A stretch of DNA of 36,163 bases from a virus. Positions within the stretch are counted from its first letter, which is position 1. Every line of letters starts with the position of its first letter. The DNA lies in IMG/VR virus record IMGVR_UViG_3300005581_003613, positions 1 through 36,163 of that record; one strand, written 5' to 3'. The notes beneath the pieces were generated by a model that was not told the DNA's origin, did not search any database, and was given only the letters and a program-made list of their open reading frames with translations. Shown here piece by piece: positions 28,451 through 36,109 of this stretch. Position numbers and translations under genes: made by a program.

Positions 28451-29700
28451 TGGCAACAAAGATTCAAGTGCGTCGTGGTACTGGGACACAGTGGACAAAT
28501 GCTAACCCAACTTTAAGCGTGGGTGAAATTGGTTATAACACTACCAACAATCAATTTAAAATTGGTGATGGAAACACAGCATGGAATTCACTTGACTACT
28601 TCACAGGAGTTCAAGGAACCACTGGAACACAGGGAACTACGGGTACTCAAGGAACTACTGGAACCACTGGTACCCAAGGCACTACAGGCACCCAGGGAAT
28701 TCAAGGTACCGATGGTACCCAGGGAACAACAGGCGCCCAAGGAACAATCGGTGGAACTGGATTACAAGGAGTAGAAGGACCCGCAGGTACCCAAGGAGTT
28801 CAAGGAACTATAGGTTCTCAGGGAACCACTGGTACACAGGGAACCACAGGTACACAGGGCGCTACAGGTACACAGGGTACCGACGGTACCCAGGGAACAA
28901 CAGGTACACAGGGCACGACTGGTACACAGGGTACGACTGGTACACAGGGAGCAACAGGTACAACTGGAGCCCAAGGTGCTACAGGAACACAGGGAGAGAC
29001 TGGGTTACAGGGCGCAATCGGTGCTCAGGGTACAACAGGTACCCAAGGTACTACAGGAACCCAAGGTACGACTGGCACCCAGGGAATTCAAGGTACCGAT
29101 GGTACCCAGGGAACTACGGGTACTCAAGGAACTACTGGTACCCAGGGAATTACAGGACAAAACGGTAACTTTGGTGGCGCTACATTTGACTATACATATA
29201 GTACAACTGTAACTGCAACAGACCCAGGTGTTGGAAAGATTCAATTTAACAATGCAACTTTATCATCTGCAACGGTTTTGTACATTGACTCATCTAACGA
29301 TGAAAGCACCGATATCTCATCTTTCTTAAACACTATTGATGACTCTACATCTACCGTTAAGGGTCACTTCAGAGTTTCTAAAAAGTTTGATGCTTCAGTA
29401 TTTGCGCTTTATACAATAACTTCTCTTACTAACAATACGGGATGGTTTACAGTCAACTGTTCTTATGTATCTGGTAACGGATCTTTTGCAAACCTAGAAG
29501 ACATAATTATCACTTTTGCTCGTACTGGTGATCAAGGTGATACTGGTGCCCAAGGAACCACTGGTGCTCAAGGAACAACAGGTGCTCAAGGAACGACAGG
29601 TACACAAGGTACAACTGGAGCCCAAGGTGCTACAGGAACCCAAGGAACTACTGGTACAATTTCTCCTGATGATTCTTGGTATTACGCTCTAGTCTTCTAA
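28450..29700 (+). CDS. Collagen-like tail fibre, second long copy
   Basis: The 416-residue protein has an N-terminal domain common in phage fibres (RRGTGTQWTNANPTLSVGEI, then KIGDGNTAWNSLDYF, about 8-51). Collagen-like blocks at about 55-235 and 360-403 follow, separated by a beta module (about 236-360) homologous to residues 188-315 of the 25388 fibre. It ends shortly after the second block with DDSWYYALVF, so it lacks the large C-terminal domain of its sister. Confidence 0.8.
   Translation: MATKIQVRRGTGTQWTNANPTLSVGEIGYNTTNNQFKIGDGNTAWNSLDYFTGVQGTTGTQGTTGTQGTTGTTGTQGTTGTQGIQGTDGTQGTTGAQGTIGGTGLQGVEGPAGTQGVQGTIGSQGTTGTQGTTGTQGATGTQGTDGTQGTTGTQGTTGTQGTTGTQGATGTTGAQGATGTQGETGLQGAIGAQGTTGTQGTTGTQGTTGTQGIQGTDGTQGTTGTQGTTGTQGITGQNGNFGGATFDYTYSTTVTATDPGVGKIQFNNATLSSATVLYIDSSNDESTDISSFLNTIDDSTSTVKGHFRVSKKFDASVFALYTITSLTNNTGWFTVNCSYVSGNGSFANLEDIIITFARTGDQGDTGAQGTTGAQGTTGAQGTTGTQGTTGAQGATGTQGTTGTISPDDSWYYALVF
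29464..29489 (+). repeat. 26-bp exact repeat shared by two fibre genes, copy 2
   Basis: This is the second copy of the stretch at 26264-26289, again encoding YVSGNGSF within the beta module. Coding on both sides diverges at third positions, so the identity is local. Confidence 0.75.
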
Positions 29701-29715
29701 AAGAAAAGGATAAAA

Positions 29716-30051
29716 ATGGCTACATATACAACTAAGGAACTCAAAGCAGCCGCTACTCTCACAGCCAGCGCTGCTTCCTTGTACACTGTCCCTGCGTCCA
29801 CAACCACAACAGTAAAGACCATTCTTTTGGCTAATTACAGCGCTGTTGATGCTCGTGCGACTCTTCACATTGTTCCTAGTGCTGGTTCTGCTTCTGCTGC
29901 AAATAAAGTTTATGGTGAAGTTTTAGTTTCGGCTAATACCACACTACAGATTGATACTGCTATTGTTATCCCTACAGGTGCCTCCATCCATGGTCTTGCC
30001 TCTGCAACCAGTTCCATCAACGTTCACATATCTGGAGTAGAAATTTCATAA
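29716..30051 (+). CDS. Small beta-sandwich structural protein (111 aa)
   Basis: AAAGGA lies about 7 nt upstream. The Thr/Ala/Val-rich product has alternating strands (TTTTVKTILLANYSA, ARATLHIVPSAG, NTTLQIDTAIVIPTG, INVHISGVEIS), the pattern of small phage fibre or appendage beta-sandwiches. It lies between fibre and Gly-rich appendage genes, so it is probably a virion appendage component. TAATG overlap with the next gene. Confidence 0.6.
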   Translation: MATYTTKELKAAATLTASAASLYTVPASTTTTVKTILLANYSAVDARATLHIVPSAGSASAANKVYGEVLVSANTTLQIDTAIVIPTGASIHGLASATSSINVHISGVEIS

Positions 30052-31643
30052 TGTCCCTTTCATCCGTACCTATCGTGGTCAACACCCGCTTAGGCGGGTT
30101 GTTTGCATACGGTAATGGTTCAGACGGAAATGTGACCCTGACGGTTAATACGACTCTTACTAGAGACATGTATTACAACAATCTGACGATTAACTCAGGT
30201 GTCAATCTTGATCCTGCTGGCTACCGTATTTTTGTCAAAAGCACTTTGACCTTTGTTGATGGCACCTCTAAAATTTCTCGTCTTACTAATACAACTGCTG
30301 TTGGAACTATTGGTGGAGGAGCAACTGTTGGAAATAACGCCTCTAGTTCTTTAGGCGGCAATAGTGGTGACACAACTGCAACACAGATTGCTGCAGGAAA
30401 AGAGTTTTACTACAACATTACAAGTTTAATTTCAACCCTATACATCGATGCAACTACAGGTGATGTATCTGCTATTTCTGGTGGAGCAGGCGGATCAACT
30501 GGAGCAGCAGGTGCGACAGGTAATGCAGGAACTTCTAACTCTGGATCTGCAGGCTCTGCAGGAAGTTACCCACCAAGTGCAAACTCAGTTGGTGAGGCAG
30601 GTGGGAAAGGAGCAACAGGTACTGCAGGTACTGCAGGTACTGGAGGAGCAGGCGGTGCTGGAGGTTTGGGTGGGGCAGGTGGCGGAGTAGTTATAGTTCT
30701 TGCTAAGACTATTGTTGGTGATGGTGTCATTGCAGTAAACGGTGTAGCAGGTTCTGCAGGTTCTGCAGGTGCTCCAGGTAATGCAGGAACTGCTGGTACA
30801 GCAGGTGCTCCTGCTCCAACTTTATACTTAAGTGGTAATGCCTCTGTGTATAACTCTCCAACAACTCCTGTAGCAACGTATAACGCACCAAAGTATACAT
30901 ATACCGCAGGTAGTGGATCATTTTCAAATGCTAACAACGCACCTAAGTATACTTTTACTGCAGGTACTGGCGCAACAACAAATGCAAATAATCCACCTTC
31001 ATACAGTTATAGCCCAGGTAGTGGCGCATTTACAAATGCAAATAATCCACCTTCTTATACTTACACAGCAGGTAATACAAACCCACCTGGTTCAGTTTTA
31101 GAAGGTTTTGGTAACCAGGTTAGTGCGAATAAATGGAATGCTCCCACTTATAGTTTTAGTCCAGGAAACACTAATGCTGCTTCGTATACATATAGCCCAG
31201 GTAGTGGCGCAACAACAAATGCAAATAATCCACCTTCATACAGTTATAGCCCAGGTAGTGGCGCAACAACAAACCCTAACAACTCACCAACGTATACTTA
31301 CACCGCAGGTACTGGATCAACTGTAAATGCAAACAACGTACCTACATACACTTTTACTGCAGGTACTGGACTTACCTATAACACGGTCGCAGGGAATGCA
31401 TCTACGTATAACACGCCCCTTACCTATCCAGGAGGTGCGGGAGGTGCGGGAGGAACAGCCACATCTGGAGGAACAGGTGCAACAGGAAGTTCTGGATTTG
31501 TTGGTGGAGGTGGAGTTTTGTTTGTAATGTCCACCAGCACACTCCCAGTTGGGTTAACAACTAGTGCAGCACCTGGTGCTACAGGGCAGTCAGGAACTTC
31601 TTCTGCGGGTACAATTGTCCTTATTAATCATGAAGTAATCTAA
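30051..31643 (+). CDS. Gly-rich appendage protein with Pro/Tyr 18-residue repeats
   Basis: The 530-residue protein has an N-terminal domain (about 20-75) with GSDGNVTLTVNTTLTRDMYY and AGYRIFV, shared with the next gene. A Gly/Ala-rich region follows (about 145-260). Residues about 270-455 are built of imperfect 18-residue repeats of the form N-N-P-P-S-Y-S-Y-S-P-G-S-G-A-T-T-N-A. A Gly-rich C-terminal domain ends the protein (GGGGVLFVMSTSTLPVG). The N-terminal domain looks like a right-handed beta-helix start. The Pro-Pro and Ser-Pro-Gly sites make it a good substrate candidate for the hydroxylase at 34982. Confidence 0.7.
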   Translation: MSLSSVPIVVNTRLGGLFAYGNGSDGNVTLTVNTTLTRDMYYNNLTINSGVNLDPAGYRIFVKSTLTFVDGTSKISRLTNTTAVGTIGGGATVGNNASSSLGGNSGDTTATQIAAGKEFYYNITSLISTLYIDATTGDVSAISGGAGGSTGAAGATGNAGTSNSGSAGSAGSYPPSANSVGEAGGKGATGTAGTAGTGGAGGAGGLGGAGGGVVIVLAKTIVGDGVIAVNGVAGSAGSAGAPGNAGTAGTAGAPAPTLYLSGNASVYNSPTTPVATYNAPKYTYTAGSGSFSNANNAPKYTFTAGTGATTNANNPPSYSYSPGSGAFTNANNPPSYTYTAGNTNPPGSVLEGFGNQVSANKWNAPTYSFSPGNTNAASYTYSPGSGATTNANNPPSYSYSPGSGATTNPNNSPTYTYTAGTGSTVNANNVPTYTFTAGTGLTYNTVAGNASTYNTPLTYPGGAGGAGGTATSGGTGATGSSGFVGGGGVLFVMSTSTLPVGLTTSAAPGATGQSGTSSAGTIVLINHEVI

Positions 31644-31657
31644 GAAACGAGGATCTT

Positions 31658-32332
31658 ATGGGTAACTACGGCGTGTCAAGTGTAGGGTCTTCTACCTCAA
31701 CCTCAAGTTTTATTGCTGTTCCAGATGAAATCTATGGCTCTGGAAAAGATGGCAATGTAACTATTAGCACAAACACCACACTCACTCGTGACATGTATTA
31801 TAGCAATTTAACTATTGCAGATGGAATCCATCTCAATACTGCGGGATACCGTGTGTTTGTTCGTAACTCTTTATCTTTTTCTACTGCTGTTGGTAACAAA
31901 GCAACCACAAGTATTGGGTTAAAGAATGGATCATCTGCAGTAGGAACAGTCTCTAGCGGAGGACTTGCTTCCGTTACCACAAGTCTGGGAGGAGCCAGCG
32001 CTTCATACACAGCGACTGCACCCTCTCCTGCAGAGTACTTCTCATTAGCACGTCATGCAGTTGCTGGATACATCCTTTCTGCCTCTCAAACAACTCCTCT
32101 CTTTTTACGTGGCGGTGCTGGTAATAACACTAACTATGGTGGTGGAGTTGTAGTTGTCTGTGCTCGCAAGGTATCGGGTTATGGTACGATTTATGCAACG
32201 GGCTACACTGGTGGTTCGTATGTCACAGGTGGCGGAGTTATCGTGTATGTCTCACAGGCTACACGAACAAATGCTGTTGATTTAGATGTTTCTGGGTATG
32301 CTTCTGGAACCGCAAAGGAATTCGTCGTATAG
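31658..32332 (+). CDS. Paralogue of the Gly-rich appendage protein, without repeats
   Basis: GAGGA lies 6 nt upstream. The 224-residue protein shares GKDGNVTISTNTTLTRDMYY and AGYRVFVRNSLSF with the 30051 product and ends with the same kind of GGGVVVVCARK/GGGVIVYVS strands, but lacks the 18-residue repeats and most of the Gly/Ala region. It is therefore a short sister from tandem duplication. Probably a virion appendage protein. The modification cassette begins 10 bp downstream. Confidence 0.65.
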   Translation: MGNYGVSSVGSSTSTSSFIAVPDEIYGSGKDGNVTISTNTTLTRDMYYSNLTIADGIHLNTAGYRVFVRNSLSFSTAVGNKATTSIGLKNGSSAVGTVSSGGLASVTTSLGGASASYTATAPSPAEYFSLARHAVAGYILSASQTTPLFLRGGAGNNTNYGGGVVVVCARKVSGYGTIYATGYTGGSYVTGGGVIVYVSQATRTNAVDLDVSGYASGTAKEFVV

Positions 32333-32341
32333 GAGATAGTA

Positions 32342-33574
32342 ATGGCTTATCATGTGATGAAAAATGCTGATAGAGTAATCTTAAATGAACTAGAAAATGA
32401 GTATCGTTACAAATCACTTTTTGATACAAAGTCTGAAGATCGTGATTCTAAAACAATTTTTATTGCTATACCTTGTTATAGAGACGAAGAACTTGTAGCA
32501 ACTATTGATAGCGTGTATTTAAACGCTAAAAATCCTGAGCGTGTTTTTATCGGCGTTGGTCTTGTTTACAAAAAAGAAGATGTAGATTATTGGACTGCTA
32601 TCCAAAAGAAGTACAAAAACGTAAAGATTCTTGCTAAAGAAGCGCTACCAAAAAATGTAGGGCTTGGAAATCAGCGTGCAGACGCACTGCTTATGTTTAA
32701 CAACGAAGATTACTTTTTACAAATTGATGCTCATATGCGTTTTGACATGCATTGGGATGATTTACTTATTCACCATTATCAAAACCTCGTTGCTTTAGGA
32801 GAGCCAAAGCCTCTTATAACAGGTTATCCACGAGCCTATGCTCCAGATATTTTTCCTAGTGTTGATGGCGCTTACCCTTACTACAACCCGATGTCTAAAG
32901 AAGTTTACTTTAGACAGCGTAGGGGGCATAACAATGTCCCTTGTTTTCGTATAGGTTTAGGTCCTGCACAATTTTTTAAAGAGATAGGTTTTCCACGACA
33001 CGGAGATCGTCACTTTACTTTATTTGAGACTATTGCTTTTGCATGTGCGGTATCTCCTGCACAAATTTTTACAGCAGGGTCTTTTGTTAGTGAAGTGCCT
33101 GCAAATCGTGACATTAGGTTCCTTGAAGAAGAGCAGTACTATTCAATTTTGGCTTATATGAAAGGGTACAACTTCTATGTTCCTCGTGTAACGGGTGTTA
33201 TGCATTACTACAGTGAGGCAAATAAACAAGTTCTTATACAAAGTAGAAACCACCCAATTGACGACTTTCCTGAAACGTATGCAACTCACGGTTATAGAAA
33301 CAAAGAAAAAGGTAGTTTAAAGATTTTTGAGGAGTTAAAAAAGTTAAAGAAAACACCAAGATCATTTACTGACTACGAACAGTTTGCTGGTGTTGACTAC
33401 GACAATAGGCAATTACTTGCACCTGTAGACAAAATGCTGCACAATAAGATTACTGAGGCTATAAATTTTTCAACTGAAATTTATACGTATTCAATTAACG
33501 ACTATATTGATTGGATGTACGATGCGGATTATGACTGGTTTGAAGATGTTAAACAAAACGAAGGAAGAAACTAA
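32342..33574 (+). CDS. GlcNAc-transferase-like glycosyltransferase (GT60/PF11397 type)
   Basis: The 410-residue protein has an N-terminal GT-A domain: FIAIPCYRDEELVATIDSVY (about 38-57), VFIGVGLVYK, and YFLQIDAHMRFDMHWD with the metal-binding D-x-H (D129, H131). PLITGYPRAY and a long C-terminal region rich in aromatic residues follow. The QIDxHMRF signature is that of PF11397, whose known member Gnt1 adds GlcNAc to hydroxyproline of Skp1 in Dictyostelium. Cytoplasmic, with no membrane segment. The neighbouring prolyl-hydroxylase-like gene makes the same two-step chemistry plausible here. Its 3' end overlaps the next gene. Confidence 0.75.
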   Translation: MAYHVMKNADRVILNELENEYRYKSLFDTKSEDRDSKTIFIAIPCYRDEELVATIDSVYLNAKNPERVFIGVGLVYKKEDVDYWTAIQKKYKNVKILAKEALPKNVGLGNQRADALLMFNNEDYFLQIDAHMRFDMHWDDLLIHHYQNLVALGEPKPLITGYPRAYAPDIFPSVDGAYPYYNPMSKEVYFRQRRGHNNVPCFRIGLGPAQFFKEIGFPRHGDRHFTLFETIAFACAVSPAQIFTAGSFVSEVPANRDIRFLEEEQYYSILAYMKGYNFYVPRVTGVMHYYSEANKQVLIQSRNHPIDDFPETYATHGYRNKEKGSLKIFEELKKLKKTPRSFTDYEQFAGVDYDNRQLLAPVDKMLHNKITEAINFSTEIYTYSINDYIDWMYDADYDWFEDVKQNEGRN

Positions 33575-34268
33575 TCAAGTCATACAGTTTATCTGTGAGG
33601 AAAAAGACTTAGATTATTTTCCACAACCATCACCCGCCAGTAAACACATACCTGATTGGTACAAAAAACTACCGACACACGTAAACAATCAAAGAATCTA
33701 CCAAGAGAGTGGAGCCAATCAAACTGTAAAAAAATGCATGCCTGTATTTGATGCTATGACAGCGGGGTACATTATTACTCTACCTTGTGATGTATTTGTG
33801 TCTCGTGATGCTCAGGGGGCTCCTTCATTTACTTGGCCAATTCAAACTAAAATGGTCACATCTCATACTCACGAACAGGCTTCGACCCTCAATATCCCTA
33901 AAGGATATGGGCCAGAGTTTCTTAAGTGGTTTAACCCATGGATTGTAAAAGTTCCAGATGGTTGGAGCGTTCTATTTACACAGCCAATGCATAGAGATGA
34001 TTTGCCTTTTTCTATTCTTCCTGGGATTGTAGACGCCGATCACTTTAAATTGTCTGTACAGTTTCCTTTTTTACTTCAAGCAGGATTTGAAGGCGTTATC
34101 CCTGCGGGAACTCCTGTGGCTCAGATCATCCCATTTAAGCGGGCTGAGTGGACGGCAGAGTACTCTTCTCTTGAATCAGGACAAAAAACAAAAAACTTAG
34201 AGGCTCACTCTGTTTTATTTGAAAATCGATACAAGAAAACTTTTTGGAATAAGAAGGTGTTTAAATGA
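33546..34268 (+). CDS. Uncharacterised phage protein, paralogue 1 (240 aa)
   Basis: The start is uncertain: ATG 33546 lies inside the glycosyltransferase gene and avoids a longer overlap from ATG 33507; no ribosome binding site is clear. The protein has PQPSPASKHIPDWYKKLPT near the N-terminus, CMPVFDAMTAGYIITLPCDV in the middle, LPGIVDADHF, and IPAGTPVAQIIPFKRAEW near the end. Each segment has a counterpart in the next gene. It may belong to the DUF6065-like family; I am not sure. A compact beta-rich fold with a conserved A-G-T-P-x-A-Q-I-I-P-F strand is suggested. ATGA overlap with its paralogue. Confidence 0.7.
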   Translation: MLNKTKEETNQVIQFICEEKDLDYFPQPSPASKHIPDWYKKLPTHVNNQRIYQESGANQTVKKCMPVFDAMTAGYIITLPCDVFVSRDAQGAPSFTWPIQTKMVTSHTHEQASTLNIPKGYGPEFLKWFNPWIVKVPDGWSVLFTQPMHRDDLPFSILPGIVDADHFKLSVQFPFLLQAGFEGVIPAGTPVAQIIPFKRAEWTAEYSSLESGQKTKNLEAHSVLFENRYKKTFWNKKVFK

Positions 34269-34981
34269 AATTTACAATTAACATAGACTCTCCCAGCCAT
34301 GACCTGGGACCAGAGCACCACATAAACGAGTATAAACCAACTCCAGCAGAAGAACATCTTCCTGAATGGTTTAAAGGGTTAACGACTAACGACACAATGA
34401 AGACCGCTAAAACTTGTCGTGGTTTATATGACATTATGACTTCTGGCTATATGGTTGTTTGGCCTTTTGATGTAACAATCACTAGAGATGAGAACAACAA
34501 ACTCTTTGTTAAAAGAACACGAGACGATAACCGAGAGGGGTTATTTAGTTCTCATCCTCAAGTGCAACTAGGTATGTACCCAGACGCAGCCGTTTCTATG
34601 CAGAAGTTTGGTGTAGAAAAAGTTGTTCTTCCTTACAAAGTAAAGACCTCAAAAAATACAAGCATCATGATGATCCAGCCTCCGTACAGGCCTGACCTAA
34701 AGACAGAGGTTATGCCAGGAATAATTGACACAGACAAGTTCTACACACCTTTAAATGTGCTGTTTACAATTAAGCCTTTTGAGTACACCAGAGAGGTAAA
34801 GATTGCTGCGGGAACTCCTTTAGCACAAATCATTCCTTTTGTTAGAAGTGCTTGGGAAATAGGGTACAATAAGATAGACTCAAAGTTAGATCAGATTACC
34901 CAAGAAAACATACAAAGCATAGATAGGTATTACCAAAAAAAACTTTGGACTAGAAAACTATTTAAACGAAAGGTACAGTAA
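34265..34981 (+). CDS. Uncharacterised phage protein, paralogue 2 (238 aa)
   Basis: This is a tandem duplicate of the upstream product: PTPAEEHLPEWFKGLTT, CRGLYDIMTSGYMVVWPFDV, MPGIIDTDKFYTPLN and IAAGTPLAQIIPFVRSAW align in order. Both end in a basic aromatic helix (KLWTRKLFKRK here, TFWNKKVFK upstream). Their place between a glycosyltransferase and a 2-oxoglutarate oxygenase suggests a shared pathway, perhaps substrate presentation or a further modification step, but no catalytic motif is recognised. Its stop abuts the oxygenase start. Confidence 0.7.
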   Translation: MKFTINIDSPSHDLGPEHHINEYKPTPAEEHLPEWFKGLTTNDTMKTAKTCRGLYDIMTSGYMVVWPFDVTITRDENNKLFVKRTRDDNREGLFSSHPQVQLGMYPDAAVSMQKFGVEKVVLPYKVKTSKNTSIMMIQPPYRPDLKTEVMPGIIDTDKFYTPLNVLFTIKPFEYTREVKIAAGTPLAQIIPFVRSAWEIGYNKIDSKLDQITQENIQSIDRYYQKKLWTRKLFKRKVQ

Positions 34982-35587
34982 ATGGAGCATACGGAACTTG
35001 GTATTGGAGTATATCAATACGATTTGCCAGAAATTTTAGCCAAAAACATTGTAGACATGTGCCGACAAAGTACTGAATTACCGTGGAAAAAAAGCGACGT
35101 AGGTCACGGAGAGCACCCTGAGCAAGAAATTCGTACCAGTAGAGGGTTACGTTTTCCAGAGGTATTTCCTTTTTGGGATGATGAGATTCGAAAACACACC
35201 ACACCTGCAATTAACCATTACTCAAGCAAAAACGAAATCTCTATAACACAAGATGAAGGTTTTAACATGCTTCGTTATGGGATAACTCAGAAGTATGATT
35301 ACCATGTAGATACTAACTGGGACATCTACAGAACAGCCTCTATTCTTGTTTACTTAAACCCACATGAGTACGAGGGTGGCGGAACACATTTTAGGAATTT
35401 TGACTTGTTGGTAAAACCAACAAAACCTGCGATTGTTATATTTCCAGCAAACTATGCGTACATACATTCTGCAACTCCTGTGACAGAGGGAGAAAAGTTT
35501 GTTCTTGTAAGTTGGATGAACGATCTTCCTAGCGGTGTTCGACCAGAGGCATTGCACCAAATTGCAAAGATTATGGGAAAAATTTAA
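34982..35587 (+). CDS. 2-oxoglutarate/Fe(II) oxygenase, prolyl 4-hydroxylase-like
   Basis: The 201-residue enzyme carries the full iron site: YHVD (H108, D110), then SILVYLNPHEYEGGGTHF (the strand-turn after the HxD), and IHSATPVTEGEKFVLVSW with the distal His (H162) and the basic residue binding 2-oxoglutarate (K172). The layout is that of the P4Hc family, which hydroxylates proline or other residues using O2, Fe(II) and 2-oxoglutarate. Cyanophages also carry such genes. It would act in the cytoplasm on new virion proteins, or on a host protein. It ends convergently, 1 bp from the YkgJ-like gene. Confidence 0.88.
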   Translation: MEHTELGIGVYQYDLPEILAKNIVDMCRQSTELPWKKSDVGHGEHPEQEIRTSRGLRFPEVFPFWDDEIRKHTTPAINHYSSKNEISITQDEGFNMLRYGITQKYDYHVDTNWDIYRTASILVYLNPHEYEGGGTHFRNFDLLVKPTKPAIVIFPANYAYIHSATPVTEGEKFVLVSWMNDLPSGVRPEALHQIAKIMGKI

Positions 35588-35588
35588 C

Positions 35589-36056
35589 CTATAAAGCAGG
35601 TTGGTTTTTGTACTTACCCTCCATAGTTTTACAAAACTCAGGTGTTCCAACCCAAGACTGATGACCATCTATGTTCCAAGAAAGATTTACTTGGTGAGTT
35701 TGTGCGTATTCAATTCCCCAAGTTAAAACTTTTGTGTCTAAAGGTTTTCCTGCTTCTGTTAAGAGTACGTAAAAAATTCCTTCTACTACTTGTCTAGTAA
35801 ACAATGCTTGTGAATTGGCGGGGCTTAACCACTCATCAAAATATGGGTTACGACGCCATTCACATTCAAATGTAACGCAAGGCTCTAGTGGACGGTTTTT
35901 ATAGTCATTGCATCCAACGTCTTTAATAACAAAAGGACAGGGGTTACCTAAAGACACATTATGCCCTTTGATATTTGTTGAAAGGTAACCTTCACAGCAC
36001 TTTGTGCACCCTGAGCAAGACTTAGTATTTAAAATAGCCAATAAGTCACGTGTCAT
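35589..36056 (-). CDS. YkgJ-like Zn/Fe-cluster protein
   Basis: Minus strand, 155 residues. The N-terminus has SCSGCTKCCEGY (the C-x2-C-x2-CC motif), GNPCPFV, GCNDYKNRPLEPC and FECEWR: the eight-Cys set of the YkgJ/UPF0153 family, a putative Zn or Fe-S binding fold. The second half is alpha/beta with no recognised domain. Function is unknown; it may supply or sense iron for the oxygenase next door, but that is a guess from position. The start has no ribosome binding site but has TAAGAT 6 nt upstream. Confidence 0.75.
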   Translation of the reverse strand: MTRDLLAILNTKSCSGCTKCCEGYLSTNIKGHNVSLGNPCPFVIKDVGCNDYKNRPLEPCVTFECEWRRNPYFDEWLSPANSQALFTRQVVEGIFYVLLTEAGKPLDTKVLTWGIEYAQTHQVNLSWNIDGHQSWVGTPEFCKTMEGKYKNQPAL

Positions 36057-36062
36057 AAAAAC

Positions 36063-36068
36063 ATCTTA
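36063..36068 (-). promoter_or_regulatory. -10 element, leaderless start of YkgJ-like gene
   Basis: On the minus strand TAAGAT ends 6 nt before the ATG at 36056, the same geometry as the other leaderless starts. No ribosome binding site is seen. Confidence 0.45.
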
Positions 36069-36094
36069 CACTAGGCTGTAGATTATTAAAAGTT

Positions 36095-36103
36095 TGTTAG
36101 GCT
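36095..36103 (+). promoter_or_regulatory. Extended -10 element, leaderless start of epimerase gene
   Basis: TGT-TAGGCT ends 6 nt before ATG 36110. The box is identical to the one before the FkbM gene at 328. Back to back with the minus-strand promoter at 36063, it makes a 53-bp divergent promoter region with no leaders on either side. Confidence 0.5.
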
Positions 36104-36109
36104 AATGGT

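Noticed and set aside
25560-29690. Short, regular DNA repeats resembling a CRISPR or satellite array
   Set aside because: They are in-frame Gly-X-Y codons of the collagen-like fibres; there are no constant spacers, and frames on the other strand or in shifted phase are shadows.
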